Assembly: GCF_029784155.1 (NCBI RefSeq)
Contig: NC_073693.1
Location: 189,155,127 to 189,219,126, forward strand
Length of the DNA: 64,000 nt
Source of the DNA: Uranotaenia lowii
Taxonomy: Eukaryota > Arthropoda > Insecta > Diptera > Culicidae
Reading direction: 5' to 3'
Shown here: piece after piece, positions 48,591 to 58,713 of the stretch
Layout of the letters: each line of letters starts with the position of its first letter
Numbering within the stretch: the first letter of the stretch is position 1
The notes under the pieces: model-generated
What the model was told of the DNA's origin: nothing
The model's database searches: none
What the model saw: only the letters and a program-made list of their open reading frames with translations
Position numbers and translations under genes: made by a program

Positions 48591-48995
48591 TCGAAAACTG
48601 GGGGAACTTTGATCAACATGAAATTTTTGCGTAATTTTAAAATCCTAAAAGATTTGGTTTTTCGAAGGCTCACAAACAAACATCTCTCCTGATCCAATTT
48701 AAACATTTAGGAGCAATCGAGTAGTTTTATGTGAAAGTCCAAAAAAATGAGAAATGTTTATAATTTTCACCCCTAGATGTATGCAGCAACGTTGTTTTGA
48801 GTATATTTGTTTTCGATAGAAAACGTAAAAAAATTCAATTGAGTCCAAACAAAAAATACTGTTATTGATGTTTTAAGCCTTTTGTGCTAATTAGCATTAA
48901 AACAATAATTTTGAAGATGTTGAGGTACGTAAAAACCATAGTGATCAAAGTTACCCCGAAACTCGAAATCTGGTTTAGTAACAAACATTTAATTT
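48591..48995. mobile_element. MITE with GAAAACTGGGGG end, partial copy 3
   Basis: Left end TCGAAAACTGGGGGAACTTT after TA, then collinear with 5654-6469 but internally deleted; ends at the GTTACCCCGAAACTCGAAAT word without the outer terminal repeat. The 17-bp motif is at 48769-48785. Confidence 0.75.
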
Positions 48996-48999
48996 TAAC

Positions 49000-49030
49000 C
49001 ACGCTAACCGCTCGGCCACCGAGACGAATC
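49000..49030 (-). repeat. tRNA-like box A fragment
   Basis: On the minus strand it reads GGTGGCCGAGCGGTTAGCG, the 5' part of a serine/leucine-type tRNA with its box A. No anticodon arm or box B follows, so it is a truncated tRNA-like or SINE head. Confidence 0.45.
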
Positions 49031-49393
49031 GAAAGAAGAAAATGTGCAATTACGTTCATGCAGTTTCATTTCAATTTTGAATTTCAATAATATACAATCC
49101 CATTATTGTCAGCCTAATATGTTATAACTTTGATTCGTCACGGTCAACGTGACACTCTCCTTCATTAGCTTGATTTTAATATTGTGGTCACAAGATCGAT
49201 TGAATTTTTAGCTTTCGTCCTTGCCAAAGGATGAATTCTTTGTTCAACTTTATTTTTTAAGGACGATAAAATCAAAATAATTGAGTCAATTTTAAAATAG
49301 TGATTATTCAACGCACGAATGAAAGCTCTAATTTAGCAGCTTAGTAATTTGAAATATCTAGAATGGGGTAGAAAACATGAATGAAAAGCTCAC

Positions 49394-49480
49394 CAGAAAG
49401 TGATCCGCTCGCATAGGAATGATTTCCTCGTCCTCCTGGTCGGGATCCGCATCGTCGTTTTGACTTGCTGCTTGGCCCAT
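49394..49480 (-). CDS. first coding exon of an unidentified minus-strand gene
   Basis: ATG in a good insect start context (CATAAAATGG) opens 29 codons, beginning MGQAASQNDDADPDQEDEE and ending ADHFL, exactly up to a strong donor CTG|GTGAGC in phase 0. Gly2-Gln-Ala-Ala-Ser6 is the shape of an N-myristoylation signal, followed by an acidic stretch, so membrane attachment is a reasonable inference. Composition is balanced while the flanks are AT-rich. The next exon must lie to the left and was not found in 49 kb, so the first intron is very long or leaves the window. I do not recognise the family. Confidence 0.6.
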
Positions 49481-50744
49481 TTTATGGTAGGTTCTGCACT
49501 TCCCAGAGGATTGCTCCCTGTGTTCACTTTTCAGCAACCGAAAATAATATGAGTTTCGATTTTAAGCAATCCACTTGCAGATTTTCAGCAATTTTCGACC
49601 ATTTTGCTACTTTGAAAAACACCAAAAAGGAGCACCTTTAATGGAGACGATTCCTGCACCTAAAAACCGATCCCTGCACGATGGATGGAAAGTCCTGTCA
49701 CACTGCCGATTGCTGACAAGGAAGGACAATACTGGGGAAAACCACTACTCTATTGCAAGGATATTTCATACACCAACACACGTGCAACTGGAGCACCCCC
49801 TTTTTCCCGTTTTCCCACCCGTCGCAACACACAGATAAAATCGATTCGAACGGGAATGTTGCACTGCATTGAAAAGCTACAGGAAAGCTTCCATTTGTGA
49901 CGATTGGACGCACTGGTTGAAGAGAGCTATTGCATGAATCGGCCTACATTTAGGCGTTTTTCAAACCCCATAGTCGTCATCTTTGCTTGTTTTATTCAAA
50001 CTTTATTTATTCCACGTTTTTATCTCTGGTTCACCTTTGATGAATTAAACATCGGTCGACACGAGTATGAATTATAGGCAGCAATGTTCCGATTGAGTCA
50101 CAAACAATTATGCCAGATAGCTCGTTCATTTAGGAGACCTTCAAAAGGCATCCCTTAAAATTGCACCCTTCATACAGGAACACCTTTAATAGTGGCATCC
50201 TTCACCGTACAAAAATTCAAGAGACCTTCAGATTAATAGATCCAAAACACGAAACATGCTCGACGAAAATATGTTCTACTACGTCTTCAGCGCTACGGAG
50301 TGTAAACAAAACTGCATTGCACTGTTCGCAACGACCACGAAACTTTTTGCTGGCGCTTCCAGTTTGGTACGACGAGACGGTCGCGAGTTTTGACGTTTAT
50401 ATTATTTTGTTTGCGCGGTTTGTAAAAGTATGCGTTAGTCCAGCTGGTATTCCACAACATGTTACATGTGATACGCAAATAGCGCATACATGGTTCTGCC
50501 GAATTCTTCAGCTATGCTGTGCGATTTCATAAAAAAAAACGATCGGTTGATGGTCGACAATGATGTTCTGCCACATGTGCGGTGAATTTGTTGTCACTCT
50601 TCTTGAGCGGTACAGTTGGATCTCATTTCTCGCGTTTATGGATATAATTTTTCATATAATACTACCTCTCTGGCCGAATATACCGCGGAAAGCGAAATTT
50701 ACTGAAATAAAAAGAACTTATGACGTAAATTAATTTGATTCGGA
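49481..50744. promoter_or_regulatory. upstream region of the minus-strand gene
   Basis: Moderately GC-rich, nonrepetitive sequence immediately 5' of the exon at 49394-49480; it should hold its 5' leader and promoter. No TATA box is obvious. A second GC-richer patch lies at 50270-50480. Assignments here are inference from position. Confidence 0.4.
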
Positions 50745-51545
50745 ATTTGGAACTTGAAATTTGGAATTTTGCATTTTGAACTGGCATTGAATTTTGAATT
50801 CTGAATTTTGAATTTTGAATTTTGAATTTTAAATTTTGAATTTTGAATTTTGAATTTTGAATTTAGAATTTAGAATTTAGAATTTAGAATTTAGAATTTA
50901 GAATTTAGAATTAAGAATTTAGAATTTTGAATTTTGAATTTTGAATTTTGAATTTTGAATTTGAATTTTGAATTTTGAATTTTGAATTTTGAATTTTGAA
51001 TTTTGAATTTTGAATTTTGAATTTTGAATTTCGAATTTTGAATTTTGAATTTTGAATTTTGAATTTTGAATTTTGAATTTTGAATTTTGAATTTTGAATT
51101 TTGAATTTTGAATTTTGAATTTTGAATTTTGAATTTTGAATTTTGAATTTTGAATTTTGAATTTTGAATTTTGAATTTTGAATTTTGAATTTTGAATTTT
51201 GAATTTTGAATTTTGAATTTTGAATTTTGAATTTTGAATTTTGAATTTTGAATTTTGAATTTTGAATTTTGAATTTTGAATTTTGAATTGTGAATTTTGA
51301 ATTTTGAATTTTGATTTTTGATTTTTGAATTTTGAATTTTAAATTTTGAATTTTAAACTTTGAATTTTGAATTTTAAATTTTAAATTTCGAATTATGAAT
51401 TTTGAATTTTAAATTTTGAATTTAAAATTTTGATTTTTTATTTTTGGAATTTTGAACGATTATGAGTTTTGGATTTTGAGTTTGGAATTTGGAATTTAAA
51501 ATTTTGAATTTAGAATTCTGAATTTTGAATTTAGAAATTAGAGTT
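50745..51545 (+). repeat. heptanucleotide satellite (TTTTGAA)n
   Basis: About 110 tandem copies of the 7-mer TTTTGAA. The core at 50950-51290 is nearly perfect; both edges degrade into TTTAGAA, TTTTAAA and TTTGGAA variants. A block of TTTAGAA variants at 50860-50920 shows local homogenisation. On the minus strand all three frames are free of stops because the 21-base super-period (AAAATTC x3) has none, but there is no ATG. Confidence 0.97.
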
Positions 51546-52707
51546 TGAATTGTTTACCTTTCATGTTTCCTTTCCATTAACGCTCATAAATATTTTCATA
51601 AAATTTTTAAAAAAATCTATGCAAGTTTTTCATATGATTCCGGCGGAATTGGTATCAATAATCTTCAGGAACAAAGGTAAAGAACAAAAGTGATTCCGTT
51701 TAACTTCATTTGTATCGGTTCTAGGAGTTGGTGTTCTCTTATTTAATATGGTTTAGTGAATCGTGAAACGTTTTGTTGAAATATCGCACCATGTCACTGT
51801 GGGAGATCAGGCGAACACAACTCGACAGATTTATTGTCCACAATATTTTTTTACATATTTTTATTGTTATCTTATTTTGATCGTCGCTGGGATATATTCT
51901 TATCTAAGTTTACGGCATATCGGCAAATTGAAATTCTAATTAGAGAGCAATTAGGACAGAAATGAAAATTGACAGGTGGAAAGGTCAAAGCTAGAGCGCT
52001 TTGGGTAGAAGAAACGAATAGATGGTGAAAATGTGAGCTAGGGCATTGTGTTATCGACAGCTTTAAACTACTTGTGTGATTCTTTGCCCAAGCATCAGCT
52101 GGTTGTTTGTAGTAAGTGACGAAGAAGCCACATTGCTACCCACAACCAGCTACGGATGGGTCGAACACATGAGGTTGCGTCCGACCGGGCTGATATGGCT
52201 GATCGGACGCAAATTTTATACGGTTCTAGTTAGATTTTACTAATAAACTGTAAATTCTGTCTAGTTTCTCATTATTGGTATCCTTAAATACAGAGCAAGA
52301 TGTCAGTTAAAATATATTTGGATTTGGTTTAATTTTTATAAATATACTGTTTTCTGTTAAAGCTTATCAAACAATATCAAATAGTAAGAATTTACATAGC
52401 AAACTTTCGTTATTTTGCATTGTTTGCAAAACATATTAAATTTGGATAGATGAACGACGTTGCTGAAAGAGAATTCATGTTAAGAATGGTTAAAGTTGTA
52501 AATGAATAATTTTAGTTATGATGTTGATATGCTTCGGTGATTTTTTACGATTTTTAAACGATATTTAAACGATTTTGATACGATCTTACTATTTTTCAGA
52601 GGCTTTGCAAACTCCTCAATATGAAATCTAGAGTCCGCTTGAATGCTCTTCATACCAATGATATATCAACTCTGTTGTGTCGTGAGCCTACTTGGTTGAA
52701 TGATTCC
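51546..52707. other. noncoding, nothing recognised
   Basis: No gene or clear repeat supported. The stretch 51780-52220 is somewhat less AT-rich. Confidence 0.45.
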
Positions 52708-52832
52708 ACTGAATCAAAGCAATCGAAAGATTCCTTTTAAATCAACCACGGTAAATGAAAATACCGGTATATGAGCTTTTCATTTACCGTGGTTGAATTA
52801 AAAGGAACCTTTCAATTGCTTTGATTCAATGA
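52708..52832. repeat. imperfect hairpin with arms of about 52 bp
   Basis: The left arm (TGAATCAAAGCAATCGAAAG, then TTAAATCAACCACGGTAAAT and GAAAA) pairs with the right arm (TTTTCATTTACCGTGGTTGA onward to TTGCTTTGATTCA) around a loop containing ATACCGGTATATGAGC. There are a few mismatches and one-base bulges. Single locus in the window. Confidence 0.85.
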
Positions 52833-53108
52833 TATATCACCAAAACCCCAAATCAAGAAACATTGAAACATGTGCGATGGAATTTACAGATCATGTGTCA
52901 TGTATCGTACTGCTTTGATAATTTATAAATTAAAGTAATTGTAATTGATTTTTTCATACATTGACGGTAGCCTTTTTTGTAAAATTGTAAAGGGTGATAC
53001 AGTGAAAATTTGGTCAATATCAACTGACGTATTTCTTTCAATTTTGCATTTAAAAAACCTGAACACCCCTCATTTTGAAAGTGTGTTTGTGTAGACTGTT
53101 GCTTAGAC

Positions 53109-53878
53109 TGCCCCAAATTTGTATGGGAAATTCAAAACCTGTAAAATGTTATGCGCTGCAGGTTAAAATTGATCCTAGGCCTAGTACAAGATCTCATGCC
53201 AAATTTGGGCCAGATCGGATCACGTTTAGGGGTCGCTCAACGAGCCTGAAGTTTGTATGGGATTTTGAGACATTTTGTTCGGGAGAAACATGAAAATCCA
53301 GTTTTTCATTAATAACTTTGGTTCCCGTCGGCCAATTTCAATTTCAAAAACGGGTTTTCTTAAAGCCTAAATTATGACAAATATTTCATCCGAAGACTGC
53401 ATTTCAATTAGAGTTTAGATAAGAAAGTTATAAGGCTTCAAAAATGGGTTAACTTTTTTAAGGATGGTATTCATCACTGTTGATGAGTCGAGGCGGTCGA
53501 ACATATTGACTCCTCATTAACAGTGCTGAATACCACCGTTAAAAAAGTTAGCCCATTTTTGAAGCCTAATAACTTTTTTATTTTAACTTTTATCGAAATG
53601 CAGTCTTCGGATGAAATATTTTTCATAATTTAGGCTTTAAGAAAACCCGTTTTTGGAAGAATTCGGCCGACGGGAACCAAAGTTATTGATGAAAAACTGG
53701 TTTTTCATGTTTCTCCCGAACAAAATGTCTCAAAATCCCATACAAACTTCAGGCTCGTTGAGCGACCCCTAAACGGGATCCGATATGGCCCAAATTTGGC
53801 ATGAGATCTTGTACTAGGCCAAGGATCAATTTTAGCCTGCAGCGTATAACTTTTTCAAAAGTCGGGTCATTTGGGGCA
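53109..53878. mobile_element. 770-bp palindromic foldback element
   Basis: Left arm 53109-53489 and right arm 53508-53878 are inverted copies with about 18 bases between them. The tips read TGCCCCAAAT from both sides. Landmarks shared by both arms are GATCTCATGCCAAATTTGGG, GGGTCGCTCAACGAGCCTGA, CATTTTGTTCGGGAGAAACA and AACTTTGGTTCCCGTCGG. Arms differ mainly near the tips. A transcript across it would fold into one long hairpin. Confidence 0.92.
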
Positions 53879-53929
53879 CTCTACTGTTGTTGCTATTTTG
53901 ATTTTGGAATTCACTCTTCAGTTGTCAAA

Positions 53930-54815
53930 ATGCTGTCCAAGGAAGAAGAGCAGCGTATCAAAATTTTGCTCGCGCATCGCGAAATTCCGAGCTACTCGCA
54001 CGCAAAGCTGGCAAAATGTAATTAAAGTGTTTGGGGAAGTTTTTTCGACAGCCAGGAAGTCTGGATCGGGGAGAAATCGAAAACCGGAAGCCGCTGAGAC
54101 GACAAAGAGAGTTGCCGGTAGTTTCAAGCGAAACCCTAACCTCTCTCACCGAGATGCCGCAAATAAGCTGGGTGTATCGTCTACAAACGTGCATCGAGCA
54201 AAAAAACTAGCCGGACTATCGACTTACAAGAAGGTAGTGACTCCAAATCGCGATGATAAACAAAATACGACGGCCATAGCGCGATCCCGGAGGCTGTACA
54301 CGACGATGCTGACGAAGTTTGACTGCGTGGTAATGGACGACGAAACCTACGTCAAAGCCGAATACAAGCAGCTTCCGGGACAGGAGTTTTATACGGAAAA
54401 AGGAAGGGGAAAGGTAGCAGATATTTTCAAGCACATGAAACTGTCAAAGTTCACGAAGAAATATCTGGTTTGGCAAGCCATCTGTACCTGTAGCTTGAAA
54501 AGCAGCATTTTCATAGCTTCCGTGACTGTCAACCAAGAAATTTACGTGAAAGAGTGTTTGAATAAACGTCTGCTGCCTTTCCTGAAGAAACACGGTTGTT
54601 CCGTACTGTTTTGGCCAGATTTGGTATCTTGCCATTGTGGTAAAAAGGCCATGGAGTGGTACGCCGCCAACAACGTTCAGGTGGTTCCCAAGGACAAGAA
54701 CTCTCCCAACACGCCAGAGCTCCGCCCAATTAAGAAATACTGGGCTATTGTCAAGCGGAACCTAAAGAAGACCAAAAAAACTGCTAAGGACGAGCAGCAG
54801 TTCAAGGCAAACTGA
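53930..54815 (+). pseudogene. DD37E mariner transposase with E-to-K catalytic change
   Basis: Starts MLSKEEEQRIKILLAHREIP, shifts frame near 54020, then stays open for about 260 codons: an HTH-like LSHRDAANKLGVSSTNVHRA, first catalytic Asp in DCVVMDDETYVKA, a YLVWQAICTCS block, second Asp in WPDLVSCH, and RPIKKYWAIVK at the end. Exactly 37 residues separate the second Asp from the position normally held by Glu, which here is Lys (RPIKKYW instead of RPIE). With both the frameshift and the lost catalytic residue it cannot be an active transposase. Confidence 0.9.
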
Positions 54816-54840
54816 GTTTCTGCGAAAAAATGATTGATTT

Positions 54841-56149
54841 TGAGTAAATAATGCCAAACGGTTCCATGTTGAATTTTTAGATTTTCAAAATAATATTCGA
54901 ATACTTTTACTTTCGAAAGAAAATTGCAAATGTTCGAAAAATGTATGGAAAATGGCCAAACACAACAATTTCTAGAAATTAGTTTTTATGCACTTTTACT
55001 CCTTTGGCTTATATCACTTCAAAGAGATTTTCAGCTCTTTGTGTTGAATTTAGTTAGAACAGATTCAGATATATTTTTCCAAATGACATACGTAGACCAA
55101 GAAAACTAATCAATTCATAGAACATGGCTTTTCCAAAATGAGCTTCGCCTGCCACAAAAAGTTGATCGCGGGCAACATGTGACAATAAAATTCCCGTACT
55201 TATTAAAAATGCTTCCAAACCGTTACCCGGCTTACTAGTTAATCAAATCGTACCACCAGAGCAAGTGACATTCTATGGAAACTTGGCAATACGGAGGACC
55301 CAGTGCTGAATGGTTAGAAGCTGTTAGAAGCATACACTAAAAAAAATTTCGGTTTTCTCCTTCAAAAAAAAAATCGAATACAAATTTTTGAGGATATTTT
55401 TGCTGTAGAATTCTTTTGCTGACTCTCCTTGAGCAACTGGTGGTAGTGAAGTGGCTCAGTTGTCAAAATATTGGAGAAGAAGAAATTTTAGAAGCGAGCA
55501 TTGCCGAATACATGTTCCACATACTGAAAAATATTAGGGAAATCTAAGAAGGGCGTTTAAGCTATTCATTCATTTTTTTTTTCTTCGGTTTGACCTGATA
55601 GCCATGATTCGAAAGAATGTTATAGTTGTTTGGTTGATTCGATTTATACAAGTTTGAGACGAGTTAAGACATTTTTTAAGCGTACAAGCATTTTCAAAAA
55701 GTACGTCACTCTGCATTTACTGAGCTTCGCGCCTGGTGATAGTATTATACGTTTCATAGATCGTTATAAACGTTTTAAATCAAACTTTCTAAAACTTATG
55801 CTTTTGTGCAAAATAAAGATTTAAGAAAAAGAAGATAACGCATAAACAAAGAACATCGAAATTTCATTTTTTTTTTTTTGGTCCAAGGAAAACATGCCAT
55901 AGTCAATATTTGATCATGTTAAAATAAAAAATAATAGCGTCCAAAATCCATGTAGAAATGTGTTTTATCATCGCCATAAGTTAAGCTATTAAATTGACGT
56001 TTTTGGCAAGTTTGATATCTAAACTTGCCAGAAACGGCGATTAAATAGAAAAATAAAACCAAGATCCGAGCTAGGCGCCTGAGTTATATGAAATACCAGA
56101 GGAAAAGTATAGAGTTTTTATAATTAGACGTTTAAACCAATTTTTGTTT
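54841..56149. other. noncoding, nothing recognised
   Basis: AT-rich; no gene or terminal repeat supported. Confidence 0.5.
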
Positions 56150-56480
56150 ATTCGTGTCTTTAAGTATAGGGTTTTACAATGTATTTCGTTTAATCCGAGG
56201 TTTCACTTATTCGAGGTTATCTCAAGTATGCGGGGTTCTATTGTACATCCTTTTGTATACCATCCGGGCGCAGAGATGGATGAATATATTGATCTTGTGC
56301 CTACCTGATGGCTGGAATAATGCGGGAGCCCAGCAAACTGAAATTCGGATAAGCGGGGTTCTACTGTTTGACGTTTCTCCTTACTTTTTGGAAAAATGAT
56401 CTGAATGTACTCTTTTTGGTGTCGCGGATATGGTAACCCTACTCTAGTCCAAATTATCCGAACATCGAGCTTCCGGACAT
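56150..56480. mobile_element. pogo/Tigger-like MITE remnant
   Basis: Contains GGATAAGCGGGGTTCTACTG near 56350 and the diverged words TATGCGGGGTTCTATTGTA near 56228 and TTATCCGAACATCGAG near 56453. CAGTAGAACCCCGCTTATCC tips are typical of pogo/Tigger-type MITEs. Several copies or one rearranged copy; borders approximate. Confidence 0.55.
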
Positions 56481-56529
56481 TCTTCGCCACGAATTGGAAC
56501 ACAGAAAGCTTCTGGATTTTGAAACAGCA

Positions 56530-57430
56530 AATCTCTGTCGTCTGTTGATCTAACATGCAAATACATATTTCACTGTAAGGTAATCATGAAGCAATAATTT
56601 TCAAACATTAAGGCGGCTTTCGAGGCCCTCTTATGTTATTCTTTTCAGTCGCGTTCTTTTGAAGCGCATGGACTATGACTGCCGGCCTTCCAGGCACCCT
56701 TTTTTATCAGACCGCTCACCAGGGTAGTTGGGAACAATGACAGCTTGCTGTTAAATTCCTTGAAAACAAAAAATCAGACCGCTCACCACTTTGTCAAGCC
56801 GTAGTTTCTTGCAGCCTTCCAGGCGCACATCTTCCATGTTACCAGGTTGCAGATTCTTTTTGTGGCAACTGGTAGATTGTGATGATCGAAAATAATGTGA
56901 TAGGAAAAAGATCTGATAGATTTTAATAGTAATAAGGAACTAAATCTATTTTCGCTAAACTTAAAGTCTACGATTGACTTGATCTTCTTTCAGCATATCT
57001 GAATTACTTCGACTCCAACAGTTTTTGTAGATCTAAAAAAAATAGTAGGTATGGAGAATATTTCGCTATTAAAATTATATAAATGTGAAGGGCTCAACTT
57101 TAAATACATATTTCGGTTTTCGATCACGTGTTATGTAGAGTGTTTAATACTCAGCGCCAATTATATTTTTCCAAAGCTAATAAATCTCTGTCGATTTAAC
57201 ATGCACAAATTTCACTGTAAAATTATTTATTAACCATTCATTTTCAAACAATAATACGACTATCGAGGTACGCTTTTAAATATGTATTTCTTGCCACTTT
57301 TCAGTAATCGCATGCTTTCGTAGTGTTTGTTAAACCTCTATCGGCCTTCCAGGCGCCCCTTTCCATCAGGTCAATTCATCAACCCATACTTTTTTGCAGC
57401 TTTCCAGGCGCACATCTTCCCTTTTCCTAT
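56530..57430 (+). repeat. diverged tandem duplication, unit about 650 bp
   Basis: Words in 56530-56850 recur in the same order in 57180-57430: CTCTGTCG, TTAACATGCA, TTTCACTGTAA, TTTTCAAACA, TATCGAGG/TTTCGAGG, CGGCCTTCCAGGC, and CTTCCAGGCGCACATCTTCC. Shared words such as CGGCCTTCCAGGC give GC-rich spikes in AT-rich DNA. No coding frame is conserved between units. Confidence 0.7.
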
Positions 57431-57655
57431 TTTGAAAACCCACCTGCTCTTGTGGAAGTTTCGCGTTTGCTTCAGACTTCAGGCCTGAATTTCTATGACA
57501 CCATTTTTGATGAATAATAATATTTCAATTCGGTGAGAAAAAATCAGAAATAACTGTAAATTTTTGTTTTGTCTGAATTTATAGCCTGTGCTAGTAGACA
57601 AAAGATTGTTTATATTATTTATTTCGACTTTCTTGTCGGATACCGATAAGTCCCG

Positions 57656-57779
57656 TCAGTTTTGTTTAATTCGTAAAATTTTCGGAAGTGGTTACGTGAG
57701 TTTTACTTGATTGTTGAAATTTTTAGCTTTATCTCGTGATTCACTAAATTCTTCTCTATTTAGCGCTCCACAAAAAGCA
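57656..57779 (+). promoter_or_regulatory. start site and 5' leader intron of the B9-like gene
   Basis: CCGTCAGTTTTG at 57653-57664 contains an insect initiator (TCAGT). A leader exon would end at TTAC|GTGAGT (57695), with a 68-base intron to CTATTTAG (57763) and the ATG 16 bases on. No TATA box is evident. Confidence 0.55.
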
Positions 57780-58010
57780 ATGGCAGCAAGTGCGCAAGCT
57801 AGCCGTGGACTCACAGCTCTGTTCAAGCGTGGCTGGAACGAAATCCCGGAAGTAGTTGGAACTACTGTTATTGCTTTCATAGGACTTGGCCTGAGTGGAA
57901 TCGGTCTGCTGAACTACTACCGCAAAGATTGCGACAACCGACGTTATAAGCTGAACTACGTTGTTATGCGCCCCGATGATCCCCGGGCAGCCAAAATTCG
58001 TAATGATTGA
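57780..58010 (+). CDS. complex I B9 / NDUFA3-like subunit
   Basis: A 76-residue protein starting MAASAQASRGLTALF, with one hydrophobic segment (about residues 25-45, TTVIAFIGLGLSGIGLLNYY) and a basic, then proline/aspartate-rich tail (DDPRAAKIRND). Size, the single membrane span near the N-terminus and the R-Y-K...RPDDPR tail match what I know of the insect B9/NDUFA3 accessory subunit of NADH:ubiquinone oxidoreductase, which sits in the inner mitochondrial membrane. Assignment rests on overall shape; similarity to the vertebrate protein is weak, so another small inner-membrane subunit is possible. The coding part is one exon. AATAAA at 58040 ends the message within 60 bases of the UQCC3-like stop on the other strand. 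Confidence 0.6.
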   Translation: MAASAQASRGLTALFKRGWNEIPEVVGTTVIAFIGLGLSGIGLLNYYRKDCDNRRYKLNYVVMRPDDPRAAKIRND

Positions 58011-58039
58011 ATAATATAAAATATGTGACATATTAGATG

Positions 58040-58045
58040 AATAAA
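58040..58045 (+). terminator. polyadenylation signal of the B9-like gene
   Basis: AATAAA 30 bases after the stop codon. Cleavage some 15-25 bases later would fall beside or inside the tail of the convergent gene. Confidence 0.7.
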
Positions 58046-58071
58046 AGGAGAATTAGAAACTAATTTTCATA

Positions 58072-58077
58072 TTTATT
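58072..58077 (-). terminator. polyadenylation signal overlapping a stop codon
   Basis: On the minus strand the last codons CAA TAA A spell AATAAA, so the stop of the UQCC3-like gene is embedded in its own polyadenylation hexamer. Confidence 0.6.
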
Positions 58078-58349
58078 GCCGTTTGGCTATTTTGGCTTTA
58101 TTTATGTTATCTAGGGTTTCAATAAGTATTTGCTGTGACTCTAGATCCGTTCGATCCAGTTCCTTTCTTTGAGCTTCCAGATCCGTCATAAATTTTTCCC
58201 TAAAACGAAATATTGATGATTATTAATTTCTCCTTTTGGTATGTCAGATGACTGCCTCACCGATGGTAAAATGCCAAGCCAAATCCTGCCAATATTCCTC
58301 CAAATATTAGCGGAAATCGAAGCAACGTTCCCGTTGAATATCTTCTCAT
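58073..58349 (-). CDS. UQCC3-like complex III assembly factor
   Basis: Two exons: 58349-58261 (MRRYSTGTLLRFPLIFGGIL then AGFGLAFYH) and 58199-58073 (REKFMTDLEAQRKELDRTDL then ESQQILIETLDNINKAKI). The intron is 61 bases with GTGAGG and TTTTAG borders, and phase is kept. The 71-residue product has one glycine-rich membrane span near the N-terminus followed by a charged helix with a QQILIETL motif. Vertebrate UQCC3 has the same layout (short N-terminus, GAGxGxGYAL-type span, R-rich helix, QQLLLATL), so an inner-membrane factor for cytochrome b / complex III assembly is my best call. It lies tail to tail with the B9-like gene and head to head with MED28. Confidence 0.65.
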
Positions 58350-58713
58350 TGTGTTATAAATAAACTCGAAACTGAGGTTCTTGAAAAAAACAAACTAGAA
58401 ATCGGCACGCTTAATCACTGTGCCGCATTCTGATACTGCTTTGTTTTGATTGCATAATTCCAGCTGACGGAAAATGTAAAATATTAATGGAACAGCCTCC
58501 TGTGCGCATTTTGCAAACAACGAACGCCGTAGCAGCTAGTGCTAGCGTGCATTAATAATTCGGTAAAAGGTGCTTTTCGACCATTTTGCTAAGTACCTTT
58601 CGGTGTAGCGGTTCCTCAAAAATTTCTAAAATGACAGCGGCAAGTTTGTTTTAGTTTTCTTTTTCGAAATTTTTCTAGTTTTCACCAATTTATGCTTAAA
58701 AATATCTGTAAAA
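58350..58713. promoter_or_regulatory. 364-bp bidirectional promoter region
   Basis: Separates the start codons of the UQCC3-like gene (-) and MED28 (+). No TATA box; a GC-richer patch near 58495-58560 could be the shared core. The words TTTTCGA and GACAGCGGCAAG are visible, but I assign no factor. Confidence 0.5.

Larger units (their letters stand above)
52991..54840 (+). mobile_element. second DD37E mariner-type element, 3'-truncated
   Basis: The left end AGGGTGATACAGTGAAAATT followed by TGGTCAA resembles mosquito ITm-type terminal repeats; a transposase with DD37E spacing follows. No inverse of this end appears after the gene, so the right terminal repeat is lost. A 770-bp palindromic element is inserted between the left end and the gene. 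The family differs from the copy at 23486 (different terminal repeats). Confidence 0.75.

Noticed and set aside
50745..51545. Long stop-free reading frame on the minus strand of the 7-mer array
   Set aside because: No ATG, and the openness is an arithmetic property of the repeat.
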